This document shows, piece by piece, positions 1 through 8,094 of a stretch of 64,000 nt of DNA. The position numbers were made by a program, and so were the translations under genes. Source of the DNA: Ga0077536 sp943370145 (GTDB lineage: Bacteria > Pseudomonadota > Gammaproteobacteria > Ga0077536). The notes beneath the pieces are model-generated. The model searched no databases and had not been told where the DNA came from. It saw nothing but the letters and a program-made list of their open reading frames with translations. The DNA lies in NCBI GenBank assembly GCA_943370145.1, contig CALRPY020000007.1:39530-103529 (forward strand). Direction: 5' to 3'. Each line of letters opens with the position of its first letter. The first letter of the stretch is position 1.

Positions 1-744
1 GGTGCCCAAGCCCATTCGAATCCGCTGTTTGAGGAGTGCGCGCAGACTCTCCTCGCCAGGCTCCCAAAGCAGCGCATTGCGGTTGAACACAATGTGGTAT
101 TCCGTCAGCACCAGTAGTCGATAGCAGATCTCGACATCGGCCGCTTTCATGAAGCTTTCGTCAAATCCGCCTATTTCATCGAATAGCTGTCGTGTGAAAG
201 ATGCATTGGCGCCGTCCGCGAATGGGAGAAACGGGAGGCGGTTCCGCGACAGCGCCAAAAGCGGAGACATGTAATTGTTTCTTTCCTGAAACCGAATTGC
301 ACAGCTGTCATTAGTTTTGAGCAGTTTGATATCACCTGCGACGCAGGCGGCCTTCGGGTGCGCACGGAATGTTGAAACAACCGACTCTATCCAGTCGTGA
401 GCCGCGCGGCATGAGATATCGGTCGTGAGAATGTATTCCCCACGTGCGCGAGCCAAACCGGCATTAAGCGCCCGCGCGCGCCCACGCTCTGTCCTCGACA
501 AGGCCACGAGTCCGGCGCGTTTAGCGCTATCGAAGGTGCCGTCGGACGATCCGTTATCCACGACGATTACTTCGAAGCGATCCGCCGGATAGGATTGTGC
601 ACGCATGCAGGAGGCAAATCCTGCAACGTCATTCACGCAGTTCAGCGCTGGGACCACCACACTTACGTAGGGGAGCGGCGTTGATGCGGTCGGAAAGGCG
701 AGTCCGCCGTCGTTCTGAATGGAGCAGTCTGTCGTTGCGCTCAT
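1..744 (-). CDS. GT2 family glycosyltransferase (3' end beyond window)
   Basis: Open reading frame from an ATG at 744 running off the left edge without a stop, so the C-terminus is missing (248 codons visible). The N-terminal half is a GT-A fold family 2 glycosyltransferase: a VSVVVPALN first strand near residue 27, VIVVDNGSSDGT near residue 60, an ARGEYILTTD strand in the position of the DXD region, and a conserved GGFDESFMKAADVEICYRL stretch typical of the GT2 acceptor-side motif (ED-like). It most likely transfers a sugar from a nucleotide donor to a lipid-linked oligosaccharide on the cytoplasmic face. Its ATG overlaps the stop codon of the upstream beta-propeller gene (ATGA), so the two are translationally coupled. 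Donor and acceptor cannot be told from sequence. Confidence 0.85.
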   Translation of the reverse strand, partial: MSATTDCSIQNDGGLAFPTASTPLPYVSVVVPALNCVNDVAGFASCMRAQSYPADRFEVIVVDNGSSDGTFDSAKRAGLVALSRTERGRARALNAGLARARGEYILTTDISCRAAHDWIESVVSTFRAHPKAACVAGDIKLLKTNDSCAIRFQERNNYMSPLLALSRNRLPFLPFADGANASFTRQLFDEIGGFDESFMKAADVEICYRLLVLTEYHIVFNRNALLWEPGEESLRALLKQRIRMGLGT

Positions 745-2021
745 CGCAGCCACCGGCTCACATCAATCACGTACATCTGTCGGCTGCCCTCATGAACGGA
801 ATCGACACATACCATTCGACCATCCCTGCTCCATCGGGGATGTAGATCGCAACGGATCTCGCCCCACCATTTCGCCTTCGGGGAATGAAGTCTTGCAATA
901 TCGATGCGCCGTCCCTCGGGCCACGTAACCAGCATCAAGGTCCGCATGTCGTGCAGGTCCGGATAAGTATCGTTCAGGACCCAGCGCCGATCGGGCGAAA
1001 ACGAATCGTGCCCATCCTCTGTCAGGACGTTCTCGCCGAAGGGTTCGATCGTGCCGTTTTTCGCATCGATCAGCAGGAAGCTCTCGCCGCCCGAAGGCGC
1101 CCTGGCCCAAACAAGCAAACGGTCGTCGTCCAGCCAGTCGTAATGCGAGACTCGCCCTGTTGAGAGGACGCAGGCAGGGATTTCGCCGTCGGAGCCCATC
1201 ACGTAGAGACGAGCACCCCAGCCCCCATCTCCCTCCCGCCAGAGATGGAAGAACGCGATACGCGTACCGGCCGGGTTTGGCTGGATGTGATTGAACCAGT
1301 GGAAGCGGCCGTCGCGGAAGGACGCGGGAAGCGATTCAGCGGCTTCATGCAGGGAAAAAACCAAACGGCTCTGACCCGACTGGAGATCTACCGTATAAAT
1401 TCCATCATTCATTGGATGCGGTGATGCCGCCCAAGGGTCGGTGACGCCGGCATAACCGTAACCGGGACGGTGCTCGGCCAAGCGAGCAAAATTGAGTGAC
1501 CACGCGCGTTTCCCGTCCGGCGACAGGGCGTACACAGGGCGCCCGTATACATTCATCTCGCGGCCGTCGAGATCGCTGACCACGCTGACCAATGCATCTC
1601 CACGACGGTCATTGTAGAAAAAAAGGTCGTCAGGAGCGGCAGGATGCCACGCGAGCATGGAGCCCTGTTGCCAGTTCCACGCGCGACTCTCGGCCAGAGG
1701 CAAGAAACGTGGTTCGCCGTGAGCCACGACGCCGATTTTTACCGAATCGCTGGCGCGGGGCGGGCGGTCGTTGAACTTCGCCTCGTGTGCAAGCAAAAGT
1801 GACTGTGATGCATTCCACGGCGATTTATCGTAGTAACCGAAAAAATGATGCGCGGGGCCAGTGGTCACCGCCCGCAGGTTGTTCCTCACGCTGCCGAGAT
1901 GCAGCAGGCGGTAGAAGGGCGGCCACGTGCGTCGTATCGGGCCCTCCACCAAGGAGGTGAAGCCGGTTCTGAACCGCCACGGTAACCCCGGGAGCTCCGC
2001 AAGCGTACGGTAAATGCTCAT
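741..2021 (-). CDS. Beta-propeller protein of the polysaccharide locus, function unknown
   Basis: 426 aa. Repeated strand motifs (GSMLAWHPAAPDDLFFYND, VYALSPDGKRAWSLNFARL, NHIQPNPAGTRIAFFHLW, DLHPRWSRDGRMVCVDSVHEG) resemble TolB/WD40-like blades of about 45-60 residues. The N-terminal HHFFGYYDKSPW signature occurs, from general knowledge, in uncharacterised propeller proteins found in glycosyltransferase clusters. There is no signal peptide and no obvious catalytic motif, so a cytoplasmic scaffold or substrate-binding role is possible. It sits between two GT2 genes and overlaps both neighbours by 4 bp, which argues that it works directly with them. Fold assignment is fairly safe; function is not known. 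Confidence 0.75.
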   Translation of the reverse strand: MSIYRTLAELPGLPWRFRTGFTSLVEGPIRRTWPPFYRLLHLGSVRNNLRAVTTGPAHHFFGYYDKSPWNASQSLLLAHEAKFNDRPPRASDSVKIGVVAHGEPRFLPLAESRAWNWQQGSMLAWHPAAPDDLFFYNDRRGDALVSVVSDLDGREMNVYGRPVYALSPDGKRAWSLNFARLAEHRPGYGYAGVTDPWAASPHPMNDGIYTVDLQSGQSRLVFSLHEAAESLPASFRDGRFHWFNHIQPNPAGTRIAFFHLWREGDGGWGARLYVMGSDGEIPACVLSTGRVSHYDWLDDDRLLVWARAPSGGESFLLIDAKNGTIEPFGENVLTEDGHDSFSPDRRWVLNDTYPDLHDMRTLMLVTWPEGRRIDIARLHSPKAKWWGEIRCDLHPRWSRDGRMVCVDSVHEGSRQMYVIDVSRWLR

Positions 2022-2971
2022 GCCCTTCCCAACGTGAGAATCAATTTCTGGTAGAGCAGGGTGGGCAGCAATGACGGCAACAGGTATTTGAGGTCATGAA
2101 TCGACCAACTGCCGGTTCGCAGCACGGCTCGAAAAACATGTTGAGCAGTTTCGAGGTCACGACGCCAATAGGCTTGATAACCGCGATCAAGGTAAGCGCC
2201 ATCGACTAGTTCGCGTAATCGCGCGGCGCCAAGGTGCGCCACTTGCCCGGAATGGCTCGCGATAAATTGCTTTTTGACCATCCAGGTAGTTTCGGCTTGA
2301 ACCCACTGCTTCGAAGTAATCTGGCCTTTCACATTATGTCGATAAAAAGCCATCACCCTCGGCACGAGTACTATCTTGTGACTTACGCCGATGCGTAGCC
2401 AAAGATCGTAGTCCATGCAACTACGCCAGTGAGTGTCGAAACCACCAACCGAGCGCACGACATTCATCCATGTGAGCGCCGCATGGATAGGCCATGGCGA
2501 AGCCGCTCGAAGAAATTGCGTCGCTTTGTCGCTTTTCTCGTAGTCGGGAGGAATGTACGGCTCATTGCTGCGAAAGCTGGCGCCGACATTTTGCCAGCCG
2601 CAGTAACTGAGGGCAGCCCCCGTGCCGTCCAAGCCTTCGTACAGCCTCTCGAGGCAGTCCGACGTCCACCAGTCGTCAGCGTCCAGAAAAGCGACCAATT
2701 CGCCGCGCGCGGCGCGGAGCCCCAGGTTGCGCGCTGGGTAAGGGCCTTGGCGCGACTGCGTGAGCAATTTGACCCGATCCGGGTGCTTCGCGCGAGCTTG
2801 TTCTGCTATTTCGAGACTTTTATCGGTGGACCCGTCGTCAACGATCAAGAGTTCCACTTCCGGCCAAGTCTGTGCGAATACGCTGTCCAGCGCTTCTGGA
2901 AGGAAGGCCTCGGCATTGAAGCAAGGCATGATTACCGAAATCAGTGGAGTTTTCACGGTGGCAGATTTCAT
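2018..2971 (-). CDS. GT2 family glycosyltransferase
   Basis: 317 aa, a typical size for a soluble inverting GT2 enzyme. The N-terminal GT-A domain shows LISVIMPCFNAEAFLPEAL near residue 10, VELLIVDDGSTDKS near residue 38 and the DXD-type metal/nucleotide site FLDADDWW near residue 95. Further on, GGFDTHWRSCMDYDLWLR matches the acceptor-side acidic motif of the family. The C-terminal ~100 residues are helical and end in a hydrophobic stretch that could touch the membrane. ATGA overlaps with the genes on both sides place it inside one translational unit with the beta-propeller and the large alpha/alpha protein. Sugar specificity cannot be inferred. Confidence 0.9.
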   Translation of the reverse strand: MKSATVKTPLISVIMPCFNAEAFLPEALDSVFAQTWPEVELLIVDDGSTDKSLEIAEQARAKHPDRVKLLTQSRQGPYPARNLGLRAARGELVAFLDADDWWTSDCLERLYEGLDGTGAALSYCGWQNVGASFRSNEPYIPPDYEKSDKATQFLRAASPWPIHAALTWMNVVRSVGGFDTHWRSCMDYDLWLRIGVSHKIVLVPRVMAFYRHNVKGQITSKQWVQAETTWMVKKQFIASHSGQVAHLGAARLRELVDGAYLDRGYQAYWRRDLETAQHVFRAVLRTGSWSIHDLKYLLPSLLPTLLYQKLILTLGRA

Positions 2972-4965
2972 GGCGCTGGTTGTTTAAAAATAGTCCGCGC
3001 CCGGTTTTCGCAGGGTTTCGTCTGGCCCGCTCCGGGAGGTGGTGCGGAGACGCTCACGTTCAGGCGTGCGAGCCTCCATGCGTGACCATCGAGCATCGCG
3101 GTGCCGGTGACGGGAGTCCCGTCGCAGCTAACCCAAGTGCAGTCCGCCGCAGGCGGCACGCGCCATTTTGGCTTGATTGGGTCGCGCGAAGTGTTCAAGA
3201 CAAGACATTCCAGTCCGGAAGGTGCTTGTATCATTGCGACGCGGATCCACGTGACCTCAGGCGAAGGGCACCCTGCCTGTCGACTCCACGACGTGGCTTC
3301 TCCATTGCCTCCAAGCACGCTCGGCGGAAATCCTAGCTTCAGACGGTCCAACGCCAAGAGCTGTTTGGCCAATCCGGCGCGCCAGGTCAAGTCCTCGTCG
3401 AGCGCGCAAATGCGGCAGAATGCCTCGGCGAGGAAACCGATGGAATATTGGTCGGCAGTTTGTTCGCTCCAGCGTTCCGCGATGCCGCTTTCCAGTGCGT
3501 ACCGCAAGGCATTCTTGGCGGTGTTCGCGAACTCCGGGTTTTCCGGGAAACGACTCCCGGCTCGTGCCAAGTCCATGGCGTTGATGCCAAGATAACGGTG
3601 TGACCAATTGCGGATCGACAGTGCTCGATCGACATAGCCGTTGGGCATTACCAAACGAGGAAATCGTGTTTTTATGTCGGGTAGGCGAGGTAACACCACG
3701 CCGCGCGCAAGTCGCTTCAATACCCGCAGTGGTAAGGGTAGGGCCGCGGCGCGTAGCGTAGGCATCACCGTCAGGTCTATCAACCGGAAGAGGGCAGCAT
3801 AGAGTGCTGACATCGGCGCGAGTCGAATGACCCCCAGGGCTGCCTTGCGTGCACTCTCGATGAGTTCAAGGTAATCGGGATTCTCGGTGAGTGCGGCGAA
3901 ACGATGCACCGCGAGTAGAAGGTCAAGGTGTGTATTCAGAACCAGCATGTTCGCTGGTGATTTGCCGAGCACGGTTGAGGGTATCCACCGAAATGGGCCG
4001 CGGTCCAGCGACGCCGGGGATTTCTCGAGTTCGTCGTGAAGGAACCAGGTCCCGACTCCGGTGCGATCGATCTGCTGGGCGGCGAACGAGACCGCCCGGT
4101 CGAGTGCGTCCCTCAGGGTCTCATCGGGTAGTTCGTCGTAGGCATCCAGGAACAAGTGGATCGCGCTTGCGTGCAGCCGGAAGTGGGATTCCATCTCGGC
4201 GGTCCAGGTGCCGTGACGGTAGCCGCCGTCGGAATCCTGCCGGCTGAGCACGGCTAGCAGAAGTTGTGACTTGAGCAGCGTGTAAATGCCTTTGCCGGTG
4301 GCGCGGCCGAGACCAGCGCACACCACGTATAACGCGTGGGCATCATTCTCCGAACAGATTCGCCAGCGATTCGGCCATTCGTAGCGGTCTTCGTAGATGA
4401 AGCCATGCACCAGATGTCGGTAAAGATCGGAGGGGCGCGTAAAAATCGAGTGTGAGCCCCACAGAAAATAACCCTGGGCTTCGATTGCTTCGATAGACCG
4501 AAGCCCGCTGGCGACGGCGCTTGGGATCTGCCAGATGGAGCAGTCGAAGGTAGCGCCGGCGGGAATCTCGTAGGTCAACTCGAGCCGGCCTTCGCGAAGG
4601 CAGATACCTGTGGGCTCGATATCCCGATCCTCCAGTATCCGGCCATGCGCATCGAGGCGGTGAAGCCTGGGCGCCCGGGGAATCCAATACTGGCGCCGAG
4701 AGTCACCGCTCGTGTTGACCAGCAATCCCCCACCAGCCAGCTTCTCGAGACCGTCGAACTGGTCTACCGCGAGGCGCAATGTGCCGGATCCAACGGCGCG
4801 GACGAAGAGGCAGGCAGCGTCGTGGTGAGGCATGCCGTCGAGAACCAGCTGCAGCCCGGCTCGGGTGGCGCGCGCGCGAAAGGATTGCCAGCATCTTATG
4901 TCGGCCCGTGCCTGGAAGCAGGCCTCGAACAACGATTCGAGCGATATTAAGGCTTTTTCAATCAT
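2968..4965 (-). CDS. Large alpha/alpha-barrel-like protein, probable polysaccharide-modifying enzyme
   Basis: 665 aa. The N-terminal ~200 residues look beta-rich (RLELTYEIPAGATFDCSIWQIP). The centre and C-terminus consist of paired helices with repeats such as LLLAVLSRQDSDGGYRHGTW, MLVLNTHLDLLLAVHRF and ADQYSIGFLAEAFCRICAL. This pattern is seen in (alpha/alpha)6 toroids, for example glycoside hydrolases, polysaccharide lyases and glucuronyl C5-epimerases. No signal peptide is visible. It is the first gene of the leftward block and overlaps the GT2 gene by 4 bp. I do not recognise the family with certainty; epimerase/hydrolase/lyase on the locus polymer is an inference from fold and context. 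Confidence 0.6.
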   Translation of the reverse strand: MIEKALISLESLFEACFQARADIRCWQSFRARATRAGLQLVLDGMPHHDAACLFVRAVGSGTLRLAVDQFDGLEKLAGGGLLVNTSGDSRRQYWIPRAPRLHRLDAHGRILEDRDIEPTGICLREGRLELTYEIPAGATFDCSIWQIPSAVASGLRSIEAIEAQGYFLWGSHSIFTRPSDLYRHLVHGFIYEDRYEWPNRWRICSENDAHALYVVCAGLGRATGKGIYTLLKSQLLLAVLSRQDSDGGYRHGTWTAEMESHFRLHASAIHLFLDAYDELPDETLRDALDRAVSFAAQQIDRTGVGTWFLHDELEKSPASLDRGPFRWIPSTVLGKSPANMLVLNTHLDLLLAVHRFAALTENPDYLELIESARKAALGVIRLAPMSALYAALFRLIDLTVMPTLRAAALPLPLRVLKRLARGVVLPRLPDIKTRFPRLVMPNGYVDRALSIRNWSHRYLGINAMDLARAGSRFPENPEFANTAKNALRYALESGIAERWSEQTADQYSIGFLAEAFCRICALDEDLTWRAGLAKQLLALDRLKLGFPPSVLGGNGEATSWSRQAGCPSPEVTWIRVAMIQAPSGLECLVLNTSRDPIKPKWRVPPAADCTWVSCDGTPVTGTAMLDGHAWRLARLNVSVSAPPPGAGQTKPCENRARTIFKQPAP

Positions 4966-5189
4966 CGTTTCGATATCGGCAAAGCGGGGGCGAACATTTA
5001 GCTGTCGCAGAGCCGACGCTTAAATGGCTTTCAACATCGTCAGCTGCGGCAATCTTCGTTTGGTATGGTGGCACCTCTGGTGTCCAGCCGCAGCGCGCGC
5101 GAGACATAAATTCACGTCCGGGTCGTTTTGGCCGATATGGCGTCCACGCATAATTCAACCAGCGCAGTCTATGGTAGAAAAGGACTTTC
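4966..5189. promoter_or_regulatory. Divergent intergenic region between two polysaccharide blocks
   Basis: 224 bp between the start codons of the leftward block and the rightward PQQ-dehydrogenase block, so it must hold promoters for both directions. It is slightly richer in AT than the flanking genes. An AAAGGA Shine-Dalgarno-like sequence lies just before the rightward ATG at 5190. I cannot point to a convincing -35/-10 pair or operator. Confidence 0.4.
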
Positions 5190-7190
5190 ATGAATCCACT
5201 GTGTCTCGCCCGTGCCGCCCCCGCTCTCCCATGGATTGTCTGGCACCTGTGCGCGTCGACGTCCCTGATCGCATTGACCGTCCAGTTGCTGGAAGGAAAG
5301 CTCCTCTCTGAGGTTCCGGCTGAACGCCTGCCTTTTTTTGCCGGTTTCGCGGCTGCTTATCTTTCGGCAGCTATCACGGTCGTGTTTCTGACGCGCGAAG
5401 GACGGAAGGTCCAATTGCTGGCGGTTGCCTCGACTGTGGTTGCCGGTCTCGGCGCCTGGGCCATGTTGTTGCTGGTGCTGAAAGTCGACACGCCCCGGTT
5501 GGCGCTGATTCTCTTCGCCGTTTTCACGATCGCCTCGGTATTCACATCGTTGGCGTGCCGACAGAAAATTTTGCTGGGAGCGGCTGCCGTTTTCGGCGCC
5601 ATCGCGATTGGCTGCCAACTAATGGGAGATTTGCCGCGACAGTCCATCGTCCGATTCCTGGACATGGGGCCCAAACCGTTTCGCTCTGAGGCGGTCCTGG
5701 ACACGGCGGAGCACCTCGTCAGCGCGATCTTCTTCGACCGGTATTTCGATGTCTGCGATGACAAGGGGATGCGTTGTGATACGCCGCGGACCGGTGGTGC
5801 CCTGGAAGCGTTGGCCGGAGGGTTTCTGTACGCGACCGGTGAAGGCACCCTGCATTTTATTGATGATCATCCGGGCAGCACGCTTGTTGCAAAGCGGCTG
5901 CCGGTGGAAGTACCAATCAATTCGGCCGACTTTGTCGCGGGAGGCGCGAATCAGCGCGACCTCTCAGTGTTTCGCGTCATGGACATCCTCGTCAAGGAAT
6001 CGGCGGAACGCTTCGAACTCTATGCGACGCATCACCATTGGGACGTGGCAGCCAAGTGCTTCACCATGCGCGTGTCCCGGCTCACGGGCAAAACCGCTGA
6101 CTTGGTTGCCGGCACGGATCTCGGTCCCTGGCGGACTGTTTGGGATGCAAAGCCTTGTCTTCCTCTCAAGATGTCAAAAGGCGGCCTGAAGCAGTTCGGA
6201 GGAGATGGCGCAGGCGGTCGCATGCTTTTCGACGGAAGCGCTGCGCTGCTCGTGACCATTGGCGATCAGCAGTGGGACGGCTGGAACTGGGACCATGCTG
6301 TGTCGCAGGACCTTGCCACCGATTATGGCAAGTTGATAAGGATCGATCTCACCACTGGCAGTTCATCGGTCGTCGCGAGCGGCCTGCGCAATCCGGAAGG
6401 GCTCATGCGTGACCGGTCCGGAAGACTGTGGTCGACAGAGCATGGGCCTCAGGGCGGGGACGAACTCAATATTGTCGTCGAAGGTGGCAACTACGGCTGG
6501 CCGAAAATGACCTACGGGAGAGAATATGGTACCGGGCACTGGCCTCTCCTCGAGCCAGGTGCCGACGACGACCCCGCATTTGTCCGGCCGGTATTCTCCT
6601 GGGTTCCATCTATTGGTGTATCGAATCTCCTGCAGGTCAAGGGTAAACGCTTCGATCGCTGGCGCGATGACTTGCTCATACTGAGTTTTAACCGATCACT
6701 GCACAGGGCTCACATTCGCGAAGGCAGGGTTGTCGTTTTGGAGCCAATCATGGTCCGTGCACGCAACGGCCGCTTGCGCGACGTGGTCGAAACGGATGAT
6801 GGACGTCTCGTCTTGCTCTTGGATCTCGGTGCCATAGCGTTTCTGGAACCGGTGGACAGGACGGCGAAAACGCCCCGTGCCCTTGCGGCTCGAGGTGGCA
6901 TGCTGTTCAGCGGTTGTCAGCAATGTCATCGTCACACCGACGGGACTGATCACTCGATCGGGCCGGATTTGTATGGAGTAATCGACCGACCCATCGGCAG
7001 CGCGAAGGGCTTTCGGTATTCAAGCGCGCTGAGCGCCAAGGGGGGCAAGTGGTCGCGCGAGGCTTTGGACGCGTTCCTTCGCGATCCACAGGCATTTGCG
7101 CCCGGCACGGCGATGCAGAATGCGGGTCTCGCCAGTCCGGACGACCGGTCGGCTGTCATTGCTTACCTTGAACGGAAGAACTCACAGTGA
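5190..7190 (+). CDS. Membrane-anchored PQQ-dependent sugar dehydrogenase fused to cytochrome c
   Basis: 666 aa with three parts. Residues ~1-145 hold four or five transmembrane segments. Residues ~200-545 form a soluble-glucose/aldose dehydrogenase (GSDH) type propeller, recognised by GLRNPEGLMRD, STEHGPQGGDELN and GNYGWP. Residues ~565-666 are a class I cytochrome c with CQQCH at 576-580 and a likely axial Met at 642 (PGTAM). Such enzymes oxidise aldoses or glycosides in the periplasm using PQQ, and here the electrons could pass straight to the fused haem. It opens the rightward block that continues with acylation and deacylation genes, so it may oxidise a sugar of the polymer or a free sugar. 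Substrate is unknown; domain order is clear. Confidence 0.85.
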   Translation: MNPLCLARAAPALPWIVWHLCASTSLIALTVQLLEGKLLSEVPAERLPFFAGFAAAYLSAAITVVFLTREGRKVQLLAVASTVVAGLGAWAMLLLVLKVDTPRLALILFAVFTIASVFTSLACRQKILLGAAAVFGAIAIGCQLMGDLPRQSIVRFLDMGPKPFRSEAVLDTAEHLVSAIFFDRYFDVCDDKGMRCDTPRTGGALEALAGGFLYATGEGTLHFIDDHPGSTLVAKRLPVEVPINSADFVAGGANQRDLSVFRVMDILVKESAERFELYATHHHWDVAAKCFTMRVSRLTGKTADLVAGTDLGPWRTVWDAKPCLPLKMSKGGLKQFGGDGAGGRMLFDGSAALLVTIGDQQWDGWNWDHAVSQDLATDYGKLIRIDLTTGSSSVVASGLRNPEGLMRDRSGRLWSTEHGPQGGDELNIVVEGGNYGWPKMTYGREYGTGHWPLLEPGADDDPAFVRPVFSWVPSIGVSNLLQVKGKRFDRWRDDLLILSFNRSLHRAHIREGRVVVLEPIMVRARNGRLRDVVETDDGRLVLLLDLGAIAFLEPVDRTAKTPRALAARGGMLFSGCQQCHRHTDGTDHSIGPDLYGVIDRPIGSAKGFRYSSALSAKGGKWSREALDAFLRDPQAFAPGTAMQNAGLASPDDRSAVIAYLERKNSQ

Positions 7191-7241
7191 CGCGCACTGG
7201 TACGACATAGGCATGCCTCGCACCACTATCCAGGCGCTCTG

Positions 7242-8084
7242 ATGAGCAGGTGTCATCTCGGCGGAGTCGCGGTCTTCTGGATCATCCTGGTTGGCTTGAT
7301 CGCAACGTCCACCGGGCGACAGATCCTTCGGACGATTCGATACGAGTGGTTCCAGGGTAGGCCGATTGTCTGGTCTGTGCCCCGAACCCTTGTCGGCTGC
7401 GCTGCGCTCGCGCCAACAAAGCGCATGGTTGCGCTCGCGGTGGGACAGTCGAACGGCGCTAATTCGGTCCAAGGTCGGTACCGGGCAGGACTTGACGTGC
7501 GGAATTTCTATGACGGCCGTTGCTTCGCGGGCGAAGATCCTCTCCCGGGAGCGACGGGTACCGGCGGTAGCGTGTGGAACCGCCTTGGTGATTTGCTGAT
7601 CTCGAGCGGGCGTTTCGACCAAGTGGTGATGGCCAGCATCGCGGTGGACTCGAGTGGAATTGCCGAGTGGAGCCCGGGCGGGAACCTCCATCCCCGCCTG
7701 ATTGCTGCCCTGGGAGAACTACGGTTTCACGGTCTCGAACCCACGCACCTGCTGTGGCACCAGGGCGAGCGCGACATGCAACTTGGGACTAGCGAGGCCA
7801 GCTATGCCGCTCATTTCTACCGCTTGGTTGCCAGCATTCGCCACGCTGGCTTTTCGACGCCCGTCTATGTAGCGGGCGCGAGTTACTGTCGCGGCCGTCA
7901 TAGCGAAAAAATTCGCGCTGCCCAGCTTGAAGTACTGGATGCCGCTGCTGGAGTATTCGCCGGACCGGACACCGATTCCCTGGTGGAACCCGCGCTGCGG
8001 CACGATGACTGCCACTTCTCGGCGACAGGCGCCGACCGGCACGCGGCGCTATGGCGCGACGCGCTGCTCGCTGGGTCGCACTGA
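7242..8084 (+). CDS. Sialate O-acetylesterase-like (SASA) carbohydrate esterase with N-terminal anchor
   Basis: 280 aa. One N-terminal hydrophobic helix (residues ~8-22) serves as membrane anchor or uncleaved signal. The SGNH-type catalytic motifs follow: GQSN at 68-71 carrying the nucleophile Ser, LLWHQGERD in the middle, and DDCHFS near the C-terminus supplying the Asp/His pair. This is the signature of carbohydrate esterases related to sialate O-acetylesterase and acetylxylan esterase (SASA family), which remove acetyl groups from sugars. It lies just upstream of an MBOAT O-acyltransferase gene with a 10-bp gap, so it may trim or transfer acetyl groups on the exported polymer. Enzyme class is well supported; substrate is inferred. 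Confidence 0.8.
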   Translation: MSRCHLGGVAVFWIILVGLIATSTGRQILRTIRYEWFQGRPIVWSVPRTLVGCAALAPTKRMVALAVGQSNGANSVQGRYRAGLDVRNFYDGRCFAGEDPLPGATGTGGSVWNRLGDLLISSGRFDQVVMASIAVDSSGIAEWSPGGNLHPRLIAALGELRFHGLEPTHLLWHQGERDMQLGTSEASYAAHFYRLVASIRHAGFSTPVYVAGASYCRGRHSEKIRAAQLEVLDAAAGVFAGPDTDSLVEPALRHDDCHFSATGADRHAALWRDALLAGSH

Positions 8085-8094
8085 GGAAGGGATC

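Noticed and set aside
7927..8094. 56-codon N-terminal extension of the MBOAT gene
   Set aside because: Overlaps the esterase gene and gives a non-family N-terminus; the GTG at 8095 has a good ribosome site and the expected MBOAT start.
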